Below are positions 33,253 to 42,859 of a DNA stretch of 64,000 nt, piece after piece. The DNA is from Acytostelium subglobosum LB1. Taxonomy: Eukaryota; Evosea; Eumycetozoa; Acytosteliales; Acytosteliaceae. The position numbers and the translations under genes are program-made. The stretch lies in contig NW_012236493.1 in NCBI RefSeq assembly GCF_000787575.1, forward strand, positions 1 through 64,000, read 5' to 3'. Under the pieces are notes generated by a model. That model made no database searches. It was not told the DNA's origin and saw only the letters and a list, made by a program, of their open reading frames with translations. Position 1 is the first letter of the stretch. Each line of letters begins with the position of its first letter.

Positions 33253-34899
33253 CAGCCAGTATTATGCAAAGATATGAATTGTTATTAATAAATGTTTAGA
33301 ATTATAGTTAACTAAATAAATAAATAAATAAAGATAAACAAGATCTGGAAAGATCATGTTTGACCAAACTATTGACCCGTTCCGCCAATAAATGCAACCC
33401 ACACAATGCCTGCCCAACAAAGAGGCCTACTCTCTACTTAAGTAGCCTTTGTCCAGGGTATAGATATCTGCACACCAGGTCAACAATCACCAACAAACAA
33501 ATAACCACTAAACTAAACTCCCCCTTTACTGCAATCCAATTTGAATGAATTGGCTTTGAAGAGGCTCTTGCTTGCCTCCACTAATTTATTTTTAATTTAA
33601 TAAAAATATCCATACCTTTAAAAATTGAAATTTCAATGGGCCATCTCCCTATTGCCATGGATGTCTATGTCTGGAGATAGGTCAGTGATATGGTTTTCTA
33701 CTTATGGGCATCGTTCACACCATTATTCACACAAACTTTGAGGCAGCTGATCACCACCCTACTCGCACACACACTACCACCGACAGGTTGTGATGAAATT
33801 TCTGTCTTGACTCACAAAAAATCACAACCACATGGAAAAGTGGCTTCGTTTGTGCGATGTCTTCCCTTCAATCCTCCAACTTACAATAGACGTCTTTGTG
33901 ATGTCTTCAACACATGATCTCAATACCATCCATTTCACATTCCATCCCAACTTCTATCACATTATAACTTTATTTATTTATTTGTATTTCGAAACAGAAC
34001 AGTTAGTTATTATTGTTTAGTTTATTCACTTCATCACCTACCTTCATCATCAGAATAAATAAATAATAACGAATATATGAAAGAATCTATCCTAGTTTAG
34101 TTATATTATATATTATACTATTTTTTTTTACCCTCCTTCCTCCTCCATCTACAACAATCAATCAAATATATATATTCGAGGTAAGTTTGATCAAACTAAG
34201 TCAATCAAATATTTATTTGTCGTTGTTCTTGTCCTCTTTGTTTATTATCGTATGTTTGTTTTGGTGTGTTGTTGTTTGCGCTCTAATAATATCACTTTCA
34301 CAATCACTTCACAACAACAACAATCTACAAACCAACTCCATCTACACGCACACCAACACACATTGACGTTGACAAAGAGATAGAGTGTATTCCTTTCCTT
34401 TCCTTTCCTTCCAGCAATGACGTTGTTATCCCTCTTCTTGTTCTTCTTGTTGTTGTGAATTTTAAAAAAAAATATTGAGTCACATGTGATACATGCCCGC
34501 CAACCCCCACACAAACACATAAACACCCCTACAACAACAATGGTGTTGGATGGTGTTGGCGGGGATGGGGGTTATCCATTCACATTCCTTTGTGTGTGTG
34601 TGTGTTGTTGTGTTTGAAAGAGAAAGAGATAGTGTTGTGTGTGTGTTGTTGTTATTTCAATTCCATTCAATTCCAATGTGAGCGGACTTGTTCTCATCTA
34701 CCCTCTCTCACTCACTCATTCACGTGTTGTTGTTGAATGTTGTTGTTGTGTGTGTATCAATGACTCTTTAGTTTCATAGTTTAGTTTAGTGTTTAGTTTA
34801 GTTTAGTTTAGTTGTTGTAGACAATTTAATTGGACATGGAGGAGTAGCATTGACCAGTCAAGTCCACAAATACAAATACATTTACAAATAATAACATTG

Positions 34900-34906
<7 letters not shown>

Positions 34907-34937
<31 letters not shown>
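34907..34937. repeat. (TA)n tract
   Basis: About 15 TA units in the leader region of the RWP-RK gene. Confidence 0.9.
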
Positions 34938-34939
<2 letters not shown>

Positions 34940-35122
34940 AATAATTTGTCATCACATATTTATGGTGAAGAGTGCAAGTGCCCATTGCACCTGTCATTAT
35001 CTATCACAATCACAAATCATATTTATAATATACACTTAATACCTTCATGTACATAATAATAACCAGTTTACATTAATTAACAAACAAATTACATTTAAAA
35101 TAGAATAGACAGAGATACAATA

Positions 35123-36859
35123 ATGCACCAAGTACTACAATCAACTGGTATTACACCATCGCTCGGAGGCTCTTCCCTGCACTCCCTTCTATCTCATGAC
35201 ATGTCGGGCGACCGCATATCCTTCTTCACAAACAATCCCTTCATTGTAAATTCAACAACAAACACCATGGACACAATCAGCAGCAGCAGCAGCAATAAGA
35301 AATTAAAGATTCAACATTTCAGTGAGCCATCTTTCTCTTCTTCATCCTCCTCCTCCTTTTCAACATCTCCATCGTCAACTTCCAAGTTGATGGACATCCT
35401 CAACCCCGCCACCGACGACGAATACAGCAATGACACAACCTCCTTCCAACAATTTGAGCCACGTGTACCAAGATTGTCCACATCGGCCATTCACATTGGC
35501 AACAACAGTGCCAGCAACGGATCAACTCTCTGCTATTCACCTCCATCGTCCCCAATGGACCATCGTCTTCCTTTGACACCTTCACAACTCTCTGCCAACT
35601 CCAACACCAACATGGTGCACCAATGGATGCAAGAGCTTGCCAACATCAAGAAGCGCGAGAACTTCCTCTTGGAGAGTCTCAAGTGTGTAGATGCCCCTCG
35701 CAGCCAATCACCACAGCAACTTCAGCAGCAGCAACAACAACAATCAGCTGACAACAAGTAAGTTGCAACATTCATATATTCCATTTTGAATCAATCAATA
35801 TCTAATATCTCCCCTCTTAGACAATACATAACAATCGTTAGACAACCTTCCGAGATGGTCATCAGCAATAGATACATCAATCCATCACCATATATGTCTG
35901 TTGACTCTGAACTGCTGTCGAGAACATCAGGCCAGCTGACAGTCCAGGCCAAGTTGACCTACCACACATCTTCACACCCGGTCGTCGCCAAGCAATCCGA
36001 GGATCGCCAGGATGTCCTCCAAGGTATCCTCTCACAAGACGTTGACAGAAGCAACGGCGTCGTCGTTTTCAACAAGCTAAAGGTCTGTGAGGTATCCTCC
36101 AAGCACAACCACCAATCCTTCTGCCTCGAGTTTACCCTCTACGAGCAAGGCCAGCAGTTGGCTCGCGCCACATCCTCCCCATTCCTTGTTTTGTCTCGCT
36201 CTTACAAGCGCAAGAAGGATGAGGACCAGTCCACCGACTCTGACTCACAGGAGCCCTCGTCGCCCCACTCTGTCTGCTCTTCCTCTTCCGACAACGAGCC
36301 AGTATCGCCAACCCAGAGCTCTGGAGCCGATCCAAACTACATCGACATCACCGATCTCCTTGTACTGCCCCAGAAGGAGGCCGCCGCTCGTCTTGGCATC
36401 TCCGAGTCCATGCTCTGCAAGCGCTTCAAGGAGTGCACCAGAAGGAAATGGCCATACCGCTACCTGCGCAAGATCGACAAGGTCATCAAGGTGCTCACAC
36501 TCTCCTCCAATGGCAACGAGATCACCAAGGAAGAGCAGGCCAACCTTGAGAAGCTGCAGCGCGAGAGGGTTGAATGCCTTCTTCCTGTCAGAATCAGAAT
36601 CACCGGCTGTCTGGAGAAGGACGACGATATCAGGTCGTCTGGTTCTCCTAATCAGCTCGTGCCACAGTTGCCAAGCAAGACTAGCGTGACCGCCGTCACC
36701 CTTGCCAGCCAAGAAGACACTGCCGCCGCCACCGCCAGTGCCAGCATCTCCTCTCTCCTCCAATCCACCGCCTCGTCGCACGCACCAGCCAACTCGGAGC
36801 GCGACAGTCTGGAAAACATCTTGGAGACATTGGAGATGTTGAAGCACAACCGTCACTGA
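35123..36859 (+). CDS. RWP-RK domain transcription factor
   Basis: Exons 35123-35757 and 35821-36859 (557 aa) are joined by a 63-bp intron with GTAAGT donor and TTAG acceptor. Residues 1-210 are Ser/Asn/Gln-rich. A folded region (about 215-350) has strand-like segments VVVFNKLKVCEVSSKHN, QSFCLEFTLYEQGQQLA and SPFLVLSRSYKRKK, then a Ser/Pro acidic stretch. The RWP-RK domain follows (about 400-450): LPQKEAAARLGISESMLCKR then RRKWPYRYLRKIDKVI, a helix-turn-helix type DNA-binding module best known from plant NIN-like proteins. The C-terminal part is Ala/Ser-rich with a Leu-rich end. It is nuclear. The upstream beta-rich region is not a standard partner of RWP-RK that I can name. Confidence 0.88.
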
Positions 36860-37936
36860 GAGCGTGAGAGCCCGAGAGAGATCTAGAGGAGCTCCACCAC
36901 GACGACGACGACGAGTCTGCCCACTCGCCGTACGTCCCACTACTTGGTGCATTGTCGAATATCGACATTGCACACTCGTACTATACATTCCAGTGCGCTC
37001 ATTGATTCCAATGGAAGAACAGGATAATGGATTATCTATTTGCCTTCTTTCTGCCATATAGTTTCAAACGACGCCACTGGACCAGTGGGATTGCTCGATG
37101 CAATATGCTATCGCTGCAAGCCTACGCCTCTCCTCCTCTGCTCCCGTCTCAGTCACTCAACTCCCCCTACTCCCCTATCCACCAACTCACAACCAACCAA
37201 CCAACCAGCCTACTACTTCCCGCCGACCCTCACCTCAACCCCCTTTGCTATGTCAACTAGACCTTTGGTCAATATCCTTCATCTTGGACCCAAATGGCTT
37301 TAATGCCAGCCAACCAACCCCCACCCAAACACCTTCCATCACCTCCCCCAACTCCAACCAACCAGCATGGGCGTGTAATATACACGCTCATTGCACATGG
37401 TAGATCCTCTGTTGATTTTGTTGTAACGAAAACACAACCAGCGGTTCTACTTGGTCAGCTGCAGAATACCGAGAGAGCTCGTCCACCTACACACGAATCC
37501 CTAGACAACGCCACCCCCAGAAGCCTCGCGCCCTACCCCTCCCAGCGCATAGCGAGGCTTCTTCAATATGGGTTGTCTCTTTTGTCCCGACCCGTCCCGT
37601 CACTGCCATAGGCAGTGACTGGATCTTAGTGTCGGCGATGAACGGACTTGATACAAGTCAGAGATCTCGCGCTACACGTGTGTACTTGGCTTGCACTCCC
37701 GAGTTTCAAGCTTTCCATTGTGCATCATTGCCATCCACCGTACGGTGTGGATACCAATGGTGTGCATCATGTGACCCCACATACTCCTTTCACCTAAGTC
37801 CAAGTATCCAGGCTAATAACCAATCTAGTTTGACACTAGTCCAAAGTTAACCTTGTAATAAATTAATAACTCCATTCCATTTCCAGCTTTAAATTAAGAG
37901 ATAAGATATCTTTGATTGAATGATTGATTGACATGT
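36860..37936. ncRNA. Intergenic region with a cluster of strong hairpins (possible ncRNA)
   Basis: The 1.08-kb gap lies between convergent genes. From about 37360 to 37640 it is GC-rich and contains three near-perfect stem-loops: 37367-37391 (11-bp stem with one G-T pair, ATA loop), 37519-37562 (11-bp stem AGAAGCCTCGC, 22-nt loop) and 37599-37619 (9-bp stem GTCACTGCC, ATA loop). Overlapping open frames here look non-coding (Pro/Thr/Ser repeats). It may be a structured RNA gene or an unusual 3' region. I cannot match it to SRP, RNase P or snoRNA signatures. Confidence 0.35.
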
Positions 37937-39430
37937 TTATTGTTCGCTCTTGGTCTCCTCTTCTGTCTTTGGGACCTCCTCGGTAACTGTTGCTGATGGG
38001 ACTTCTGAAGTTGGAGCCTCGGTTGTTGTTGGCTCAGTTGTGGCCTCAGCTGGAGTTGAAGAGGGCACTGTCGTTGTCTCCTCCTTTGTTTGATTGGAGG
38101 TTGTTGTCTCAGCGGCATCAGCAGCTGTTGTCGTTGTTGTTGTGGTTGATGTCTCCGGGATGGTCGTCGTGGAAGGTGCTGGATCAGATGATTGAGTTGT
38201 AGTAGTAGTGGTTGATGTGGTGGATGGTGCAGCGGCAGGGGCAACAGGATTGGAGTCATGCTCCTTAACTGCCACGCGATAGTGAACCGACTTTTTGTTG
38301 AAGATTGAATAGGTGTTGTCCAGTACGAATATATAACGACCTGCCTCATCAACCTTGTAAGATCCAGCGTTGTATTCATGTTGAGCAATGTCCAGTACAG
38401 TGACATTGCCAGCGGCTTGCTTTCTTGATTTGCCCGGTGAGGTTGGCGTGTCGGATGATGAAGTTGGTGATGATGGTGCTGGGTTGGCCGCCTTCTCAAT
38501 TCCAAATCCAATGTCCATGGACTCGCAGATGAACTCCCATTCAATCATCTGTTCGGACTGAAGCTCGCCAAGATCGACGCGCAGTGCGTCCTTGGCCTTG
38601 ATGATAGCACATTCAATCTTGTTGGACTCCTCCGTGCTCATGCCGCCGTACTTGGTGGGCAACGACTCGGCATCGATGAACTGGAGCAGCTCCTTCCTGT
38701 ATGTCTTGTTGCCGCAGACGATGAACTTCTTTCTGGTGCGCTCGTTGGAGAAGGCCGTAAAGAAGCCATACAGCTTCTCAAAGAACCAGGGCACGTTGAT
38801 GAAGAACTTGCGCGCCAACATCTCTGGGTAGTTGTCCTGCAACAATTGGATGGTCTCGCGGCTTGCCTGCTTGGTGCGCTTGTCCATGCCGAGCATCGAG
38901 ACGTCCTTGTAGTCGTGCACAACGACCATGTTCTCCTGTGACCAGCCGCCCGCGGCAAGCTGGGCGATCGCCGACTCCATTTGGGCCACCTTCCAGCGCA
39001 GGAACTGAGTGACGCCGTCCTTGAAGACGGTGTCCACGTCAATGTTGCAGTAGTAGTTGAACATCACGGGACGGCCCTCCTTGTCGGTCCTGTATATCTC
39101 TCCAATCTTTGCGTAGTAGTCGGGGAACTGCTCCGATGACAACGACTCGATGTTGAACTCCTTGCGCCACGCAAGACACTTCTTGAACATCTCGTACGAC
39201 TGCTCCAACTTAAAGTCACGTGCTCGCAAGAATTTCAAGCAGACAATATCACGTTGAGCACTGTCCTCCTCCATGTCGACAGTCCACAACACAACATGTT
39301 TGTTGTTGTTGTTGTCCTCTGTCAAACCCAACTTTGTTCTCAAGTCATTCTTATCATTCGTCAATCTCGTCTTAAACTCCTCCAAAGTCTTCTTCTGATC
39401 ATCGTTCAAATCACCTGGGAATCCACTCAT
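37937..39430 (-). CDS. Sec14-like lipid-transfer protein with GOLD domain
   Basis: A single exon encodes 497 aa. The CRAL-TRIO N-terminal helices (FLRARDFKLEQSYEMFKKCL) lead into the lipid-binding lobe (FNYYCNIDVDTVFKDGVTQF, VVVHDYKDVSMLGM, FFINVPWFFEKLYGFFTAFS, LPTKYGGMS). A GOLD-like beta-sandwich follows at about 330-400 (WEFICESMDIGFGI, GRYIFVLDNTYSIFNKKSVH), and then a roughly 95-residue Thr/Glu/Ala tail. This is the architecture of patellin/SEC14L-type proteins, which exchange phosphoinositides or other lipids between membranes. The acidic Thr-rich tail is low-complexity. Confidence 0.9.
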   Translation of the reverse strand: MSGFPGDLNDDQKKTLEEFKTRLTNDKNDLRTKLGLTEDNNNNKHVVLWTVDMEEDSAQRDIVCLKFLRARDFKLEQSYEMFKKCLAWRKEFNIESLSSEQFPDYYAKIGEIYRTDKEGRPVMFNYYCNIDVDTVFKDGVTQFLRWKVAQMESAIAQLAAGGWSQENMVVVHDYKDVSMLGMDKRTKQASRETIQLLQDNYPEMLARKFFINVPWFFEKLYGFFTAFSNERTRKKFIVCGNKTYRKELLQFIDAESLPTKYGGMSTEESNKIECAIIKAKDALRVDLGELQSEQMIEWEFICESMDIGFGIEKAANPAPSSPTSSSDTPTSPGKSRKQAAGNVTVLDIAQHEYNAGSYKVDEAGRYIFVLDNTYSIFNKKSVHYRVAVKEHDSNPVAPAAAPSTTSTTTTTTQSSDPAPSTTTIPETSTTTTTTTAADAAETTTSNQTKEETTTVPSSTPAEATTEPTTTEAPTSEVPSATVTEEVPKTEEETKSEQ

Positions 39431-39835
39431 TCTCCTATATCTTTATCTCTTTATCTCTTTATTCGTATTTATATATATTCCAAGTGACAAGTTGTTCATT
39501 CTGTCTGCAACACTTTCACCAAATGTGGGCATCATCGCGAGAACATTTTGTGGTCAAACTATGATGTTCATTCTCCAACACATCATTTGTATGTGTAATG
39601 AATAATAATAATACAGATAACATATTCAATGCACGATCGAATTGATAATACTGCCCATTGTGAAACCTGAATCATTCTAGGTCATTACACTTTAATGTTT
39701 GATGATCTTCATTCTGAACCTCAGGTATTCATATTACTCATATATAATAGTGTAACAGATTTAGTATGCAAGCACGAATAATACATTTCTTTGGCATCCG
39801 GCCAGCCACGGACTGAAAACTGAGTTAAGGCGAGG
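39431..39835. other. Intergenic / possible lost 5' part of the next gene
   Basis: This 405-bp stretch begins with the promoter of the Sec14 gene. Its right third is richer in G and could hold decayed coding sequence of the beta-helix protein, but no frame is continuous. Confidence 0.4.
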
Positions 39836-40384
39836 ATGGCGATCTTGGAGTCAAATACGGAAGAAGGAGGGAGGGAACAAGGTTCCGAAATGGTCATAGT
39901 GGCGGCCAGGCAAAGACCAACAACTAGGCATTGTAGCAACACTTCATTCACGAATGGAAACACAGATTATGGACTCGTCATGGCGATGATGACTAGCGTC
40001 TACTCGATGAGCAACATAGAGATTAAGAAGAACAATGCGGAATACGCATTCTTCTTCAACTACGTTAACAATGCCACTCTGACCAACAACCAGCTCACAC
40101 CTTTGGGGGGTAACACAGGCATCTTGTGCGCAACGTCATCGATCATATTGTCCAATGTAACGAGTAACTTTGCCAGCACCAACTGCACCTTCACCAGCTT
40201 GGGTTGCAATGTCACTGGAAACACAGACACCCTGTGTCATCTATTACCTCATCGACTCTCACCTTTGGAAATTGCAGGTATCGCCGTTGGTAGCACTGTC
40301 GGCGCAATAATTCTCGTGGTGGCCATAGTTCTCATTACCAAGCGAATAAAGAGAGCCCGATCGTCATACAACCAAATCAATTGA
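39836..40384 (+). pseudogene. C-terminal part of a beta-helix type single-pass membrane protein
   Basis: An open frame encodes 182 aa. Its last 140 residues look like the end of an extracellular right-handed beta-helix (irregular N-x-S/T and Cys-rich coils such as NNATLTNNQLTPLGGN and NCTFTSLGCNVTG). Then comes one membrane helix (AGIAVGSTVGAIILVVAIVL) and a short basic tail. Dictyostelids carry many large surface proteins of this build. Here only the end is present: no signal peptide, no upstream exon in frame, and the first 40 residues read like non-coding DNA. It is therefore probably a 5'-truncated copy. A missed upstream exon is the alternative. Confidence 0.55.
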
Positions 40385-40568
40385 TTGATTGATTGATTGT
40401 AAATAAAGAAAACTCGACATGGCTCTTCACTTTTAAATAACATCACCATTTTCCAATTGTTTAATCATTCAATCAATAAATCTTACAATCACAAGACAAA
40501 TGGAATTAGTCCATTGGTTGAACTTATGTATGATATTCATTCACTTTATTGTTTGAAAGAGTAAATAA

Positions 40569-40740
40569 TCATGACTTGATGGAGTTAACAAAATTGTCAA
40601 AGTGGATGGTGACAGGTAGACCACAATCCTACAAACAAATAAATAAACTCTGAGAATACGATTGTTCAATTTTTTTGATCTTGGTTTATGGTGTGACTGT
40701 TGATAAAACTGTAGATGTTGACATCTGATAGTTCATTCAT
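40569..40740 (-). CDS. Possible 25-residue peptide gene (two exons)
   Basis: Exon 2 (40628-40569) follows a strong TTGTTTGTAG acceptor and reads DCGLPVTIHFDNFVNSIKS then TGA. Exon 1 (40740-40723) would encode only MNELSD, with a GTCAAC donor; the joined frame is 78 nt. The second exon looks genuinely protein-like, the first is weak. The real first exon may lie elsewhere. No family is recognised. Confidence 0.25.
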
Positions 40741-40888
40741 TTTGTTATTATCATAATTAATATAAACATATATAATACATATATATCATATATTATATAT
40801 ATATATACAATATAAAACAAGTTATATATACGACGACAACAGGAGGAGGTGACAGACAGACTGGCTCACATTGGGAGAGAAAGAGAGA

Positions 40889-42787
40889 ATGTACAATATA
40901 TTTAATAGAAAAAGAGGAGGTGGTATAGGAGGTACATTGCTCAATATCAATCTGAAATGGATGATCATGACAATGTGCTTTGTCAATGTTGTCTACCTGT
41001 TCTATATGTGGGGCGCGAGGGACAGTGCCGTATGCTACCCTCCACCAAAGGCAGAGCGCCACGTGACCAAATACAGAAACGGCGCAATCTCACCCAACCT
41101 GCTGTACAATAACGACTTTGCTCAGAACTGGGTGGCCTGGCGACATTACGGTCGCTACCGTCTGTCTCACTTTTCCAACGGTGTGACACGCGCCACCAAT
41201 AAGCAGCACCCAATACATATGCTGGCGATATACGATGGCGATTTCATTAATGCCACGCCAGACCTGCCGTGGAACGGCGTGCTGCAGCCGGTCGACCTGC
41301 GTGACCACACCTCATTCATGGGCTCGGGCTACTACGAGCTGCGCTTCGACGTCGACTACATCAACCTCAGCCTCAAGGGCAACCTCAACATCAAGATGCG
41401 AGCCGTCACAAAGGACTTCACACCGATGGATGCCCACACCACCGACAACGTCTTTTCCGTACCCAACACGGACGGCAGTGGCAACCAGCTGATGAACCCG
41501 AAAAAGGGCGAGGTGCTCAGTGATGCTGTCAGCCACTTCCTGCGCGAGCATCAGAAGGACCTGCACGTGCTGACATCGCGCGCATCATTGGTCATGTACT
41601 CAAAGAAGCCTCTCAACTATGTCACATGCTACATCTATCCCGAGGTGCCAGGCATCGTGTTGATTTCAAACACATCGCTCACTGTCCGACATGTCGACTA
41701 CAAGGAGGATCCAAGCGTCAAGGTGAACATGCAGCGTTTCGAAAAGGATGACAGTGCCAAGTTGTCTGAGAAGATTGGCGACGAGTTCAAGCTGAGGGAC
41801 TTGATGTGGGAGAAGCGCAGAGTGCAACCATTCTACAGACAGTCCACGCGACACTTTAACAAAAAGACCGATACGACAATCACAGCACAGTTGGACGTCT
41901 CGCGATTCTCACGTTTGATCGAGTTGTGCAAGCAGTGGGATGGTCCCATGTCCGTGGTGATCTATATAAAGGAGCAAAAGGACATCAGAGACCTGAACAC
42001 CTTGCTCGAGGACAGAGCCAACATGGCCGCACTGGAAAATGTCGACATCCATCTGGCGCACAAGAGGGAGCTCAATGAGAATCTATATCCAATCAATGAG
42101 CTGCGCAATATTGCCATCGAACTGAGCAAGACCGAATATATCTTCACGATCGATGTGGACTTTGTAGTGTCCAATGGTCTGAACCAGCATATCAAGAGCC
42201 ATCTTCAGAGCACAAACTACCCAGTCGACGTCTTCTTTGTGGTGCCCGCGTTCGAGCTGGATGGATACTCGATGGAGAACACCAAGATATTCCCAAAGGA
42301 CAAGAGAGAGTTGGTCAGTCTCCTCAAGCAGGACAAGGCTCGACAGATCCTTGCCGCCTCATTCGAGGAGGCGCACAAACCAACCGACATTAACAAGTGG
42401 ATCCGTGCCGAGAGCACGTACGAAGCGATCTACTCTGAGCACTGGGAGCCATTTGGTGTGGTGCATCGCTCGGCCATCAAGTACGACGAGCGCTTCGCCG
42501 GCTACGGCTGGGACAAGGTGTCACACATATACTATCTTCACAAACTGTCGTTCCAGTTCCTGGTGTTGCCCGAGGCATACACCATACACATGGAGCATGC
42601 GACTTCGACGTCATGGGCCAACAGGACCACCGCCGACAAAGAATGGATATTCAGCAGTTGGTTCGAATCGATCACAGAGTTCAACTTCAAGTACTTCCCG
42701 CAATACTTCAACCCGATTGATATGAAGAATGTGGCGACAATGAACCACGATCACAACAACAATCACTGGTTCGACCATAAAGTATAA
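40889..42787 (+). CDS. Long-form GT49 glycosyltransferase with N-terminal jelly-roll-like module, copy 1
   Basis: A single exon encodes 632 aa from ATG at 40889. The anchor is at about residues 23-39 (MIMTMCFVNVVYLFYMW). Residues 65-275 form a beta-rich module opening LLYNNDFAQNWVAWRHYG and containing LQPVDLRDHTSFMGSGYYEL, reminiscent of family 4/9-type carbohydrate-binding jelly rolls. The GT49 domain follows: LDVSRFSRLIELCKQWDGPM, YPINELRNIAIELSKTEYIF, the DxD in FTIDVDFVVSNGLNQHI, then YDERFAGYGWDKVSHIYYLH and HMEHATSTSW. Spacing between motifs matches LARGE/B4GAT1. Its closest relative in the window is 49390-51315; together they flank the receptor gene. Confidence 0.88.
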   Translation: MYNIFNRKRGGGIGGTLLNINLKWMIMTMCFVNVVYLFYMWGARDSAVCYPPPKAERHVTKYRNGAISPNLLYNNDFAQNWVAWRHYGRYRLSHFSNGVTRATNKQHPIHMLAIYDGDFINATPDLPWNGVLQPVDLRDHTSFMGSGYYELRFDVDYINLSLKGNLNIKMRAVTKDFTPMDAHTTDNVFSVPNTDGSGNQLMNPKKGEVLSDAVSHFLREHQKDLHVLTSRASLVMYSKKPLNYVTCYIYPEVPGIVLISNTSLTVRHVDYKEDPSVKVNMQRFEKDDSAKLSEKIGDEFKLRDLMWEKRRVQPFYRQSTRHFNKKTDTTITAQLDVSRFSRLIELCKQWDGPMSVVIYIKEQKDIRDLNTLLEDRANMAALENVDIHLAHKRELNENLYPINELRNIAIELSKTEYIFTIDVDFVVSNGLNQHIKSHLQSTNYPVDVFFVVPAFELDGYSMENTKIFPKDKRELVSLLKQDKARQILAASFEEAHKPTDINKWIRAESTYEAIYSEHWEPFGVVHRSAIKYDERFAGYGWDKVSHIYYLHKLSFQFLVLPEAYTIHMEHATSTSWANRTTADKEWIFSSWFESITEFNFKYFPQYFNPIDMKNVATMNHDHNNNHWFDHKV

Positions 42788-42859
42788 TAATATAATAATA
42801 GATATAGCGAAGCGCCAACACCTCATCAGACTGAGTTGAGTCCTATTCGGGATAGTTTA

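Larger units (their letters stand above)
32836..35122. promoter_or_regulatory. Long non-coding region upstream of the RWP-RK factor
   Basis: At 2.3 kb this is the largest gap in the window, between divergent genes. It contains (CAAT)n at 33201-33250, homopolymeric and (GTTG)n runs from about 34500 to 34760, TTTAGTTTAGTTTAG at about 34785-34812 and a (TA)n tract at 34907-34937. It is probably extended regulatory DNA and 5' leader of the transcription factor. Open frames at 33690-33917 and 33832-34020 overlap each other and are not supported. Confidence 0.5.

Noticed and set aside
33690-34020. Two overlapping plus-strand frames in the long spacer
   Set aside because: They overlap in different frames, are rich in AT-derived residues and show no splice structure.
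34245-34526. 93-codon minus-strand frame rich in Cys and Lys
   Set aside because: It arises from the complement of CA/GTTG repeats and homopolymers in the leader of the RWP-RK gene.
37027-37611. Four overlapping plus-strand frames after the RWP-RK gene
   Set aside because: They are Pro/Thr/Ser-rich readings of CCAACC-type repeats in three frames at once; the hairpin content suggests RNA or 3' flank, not protein.
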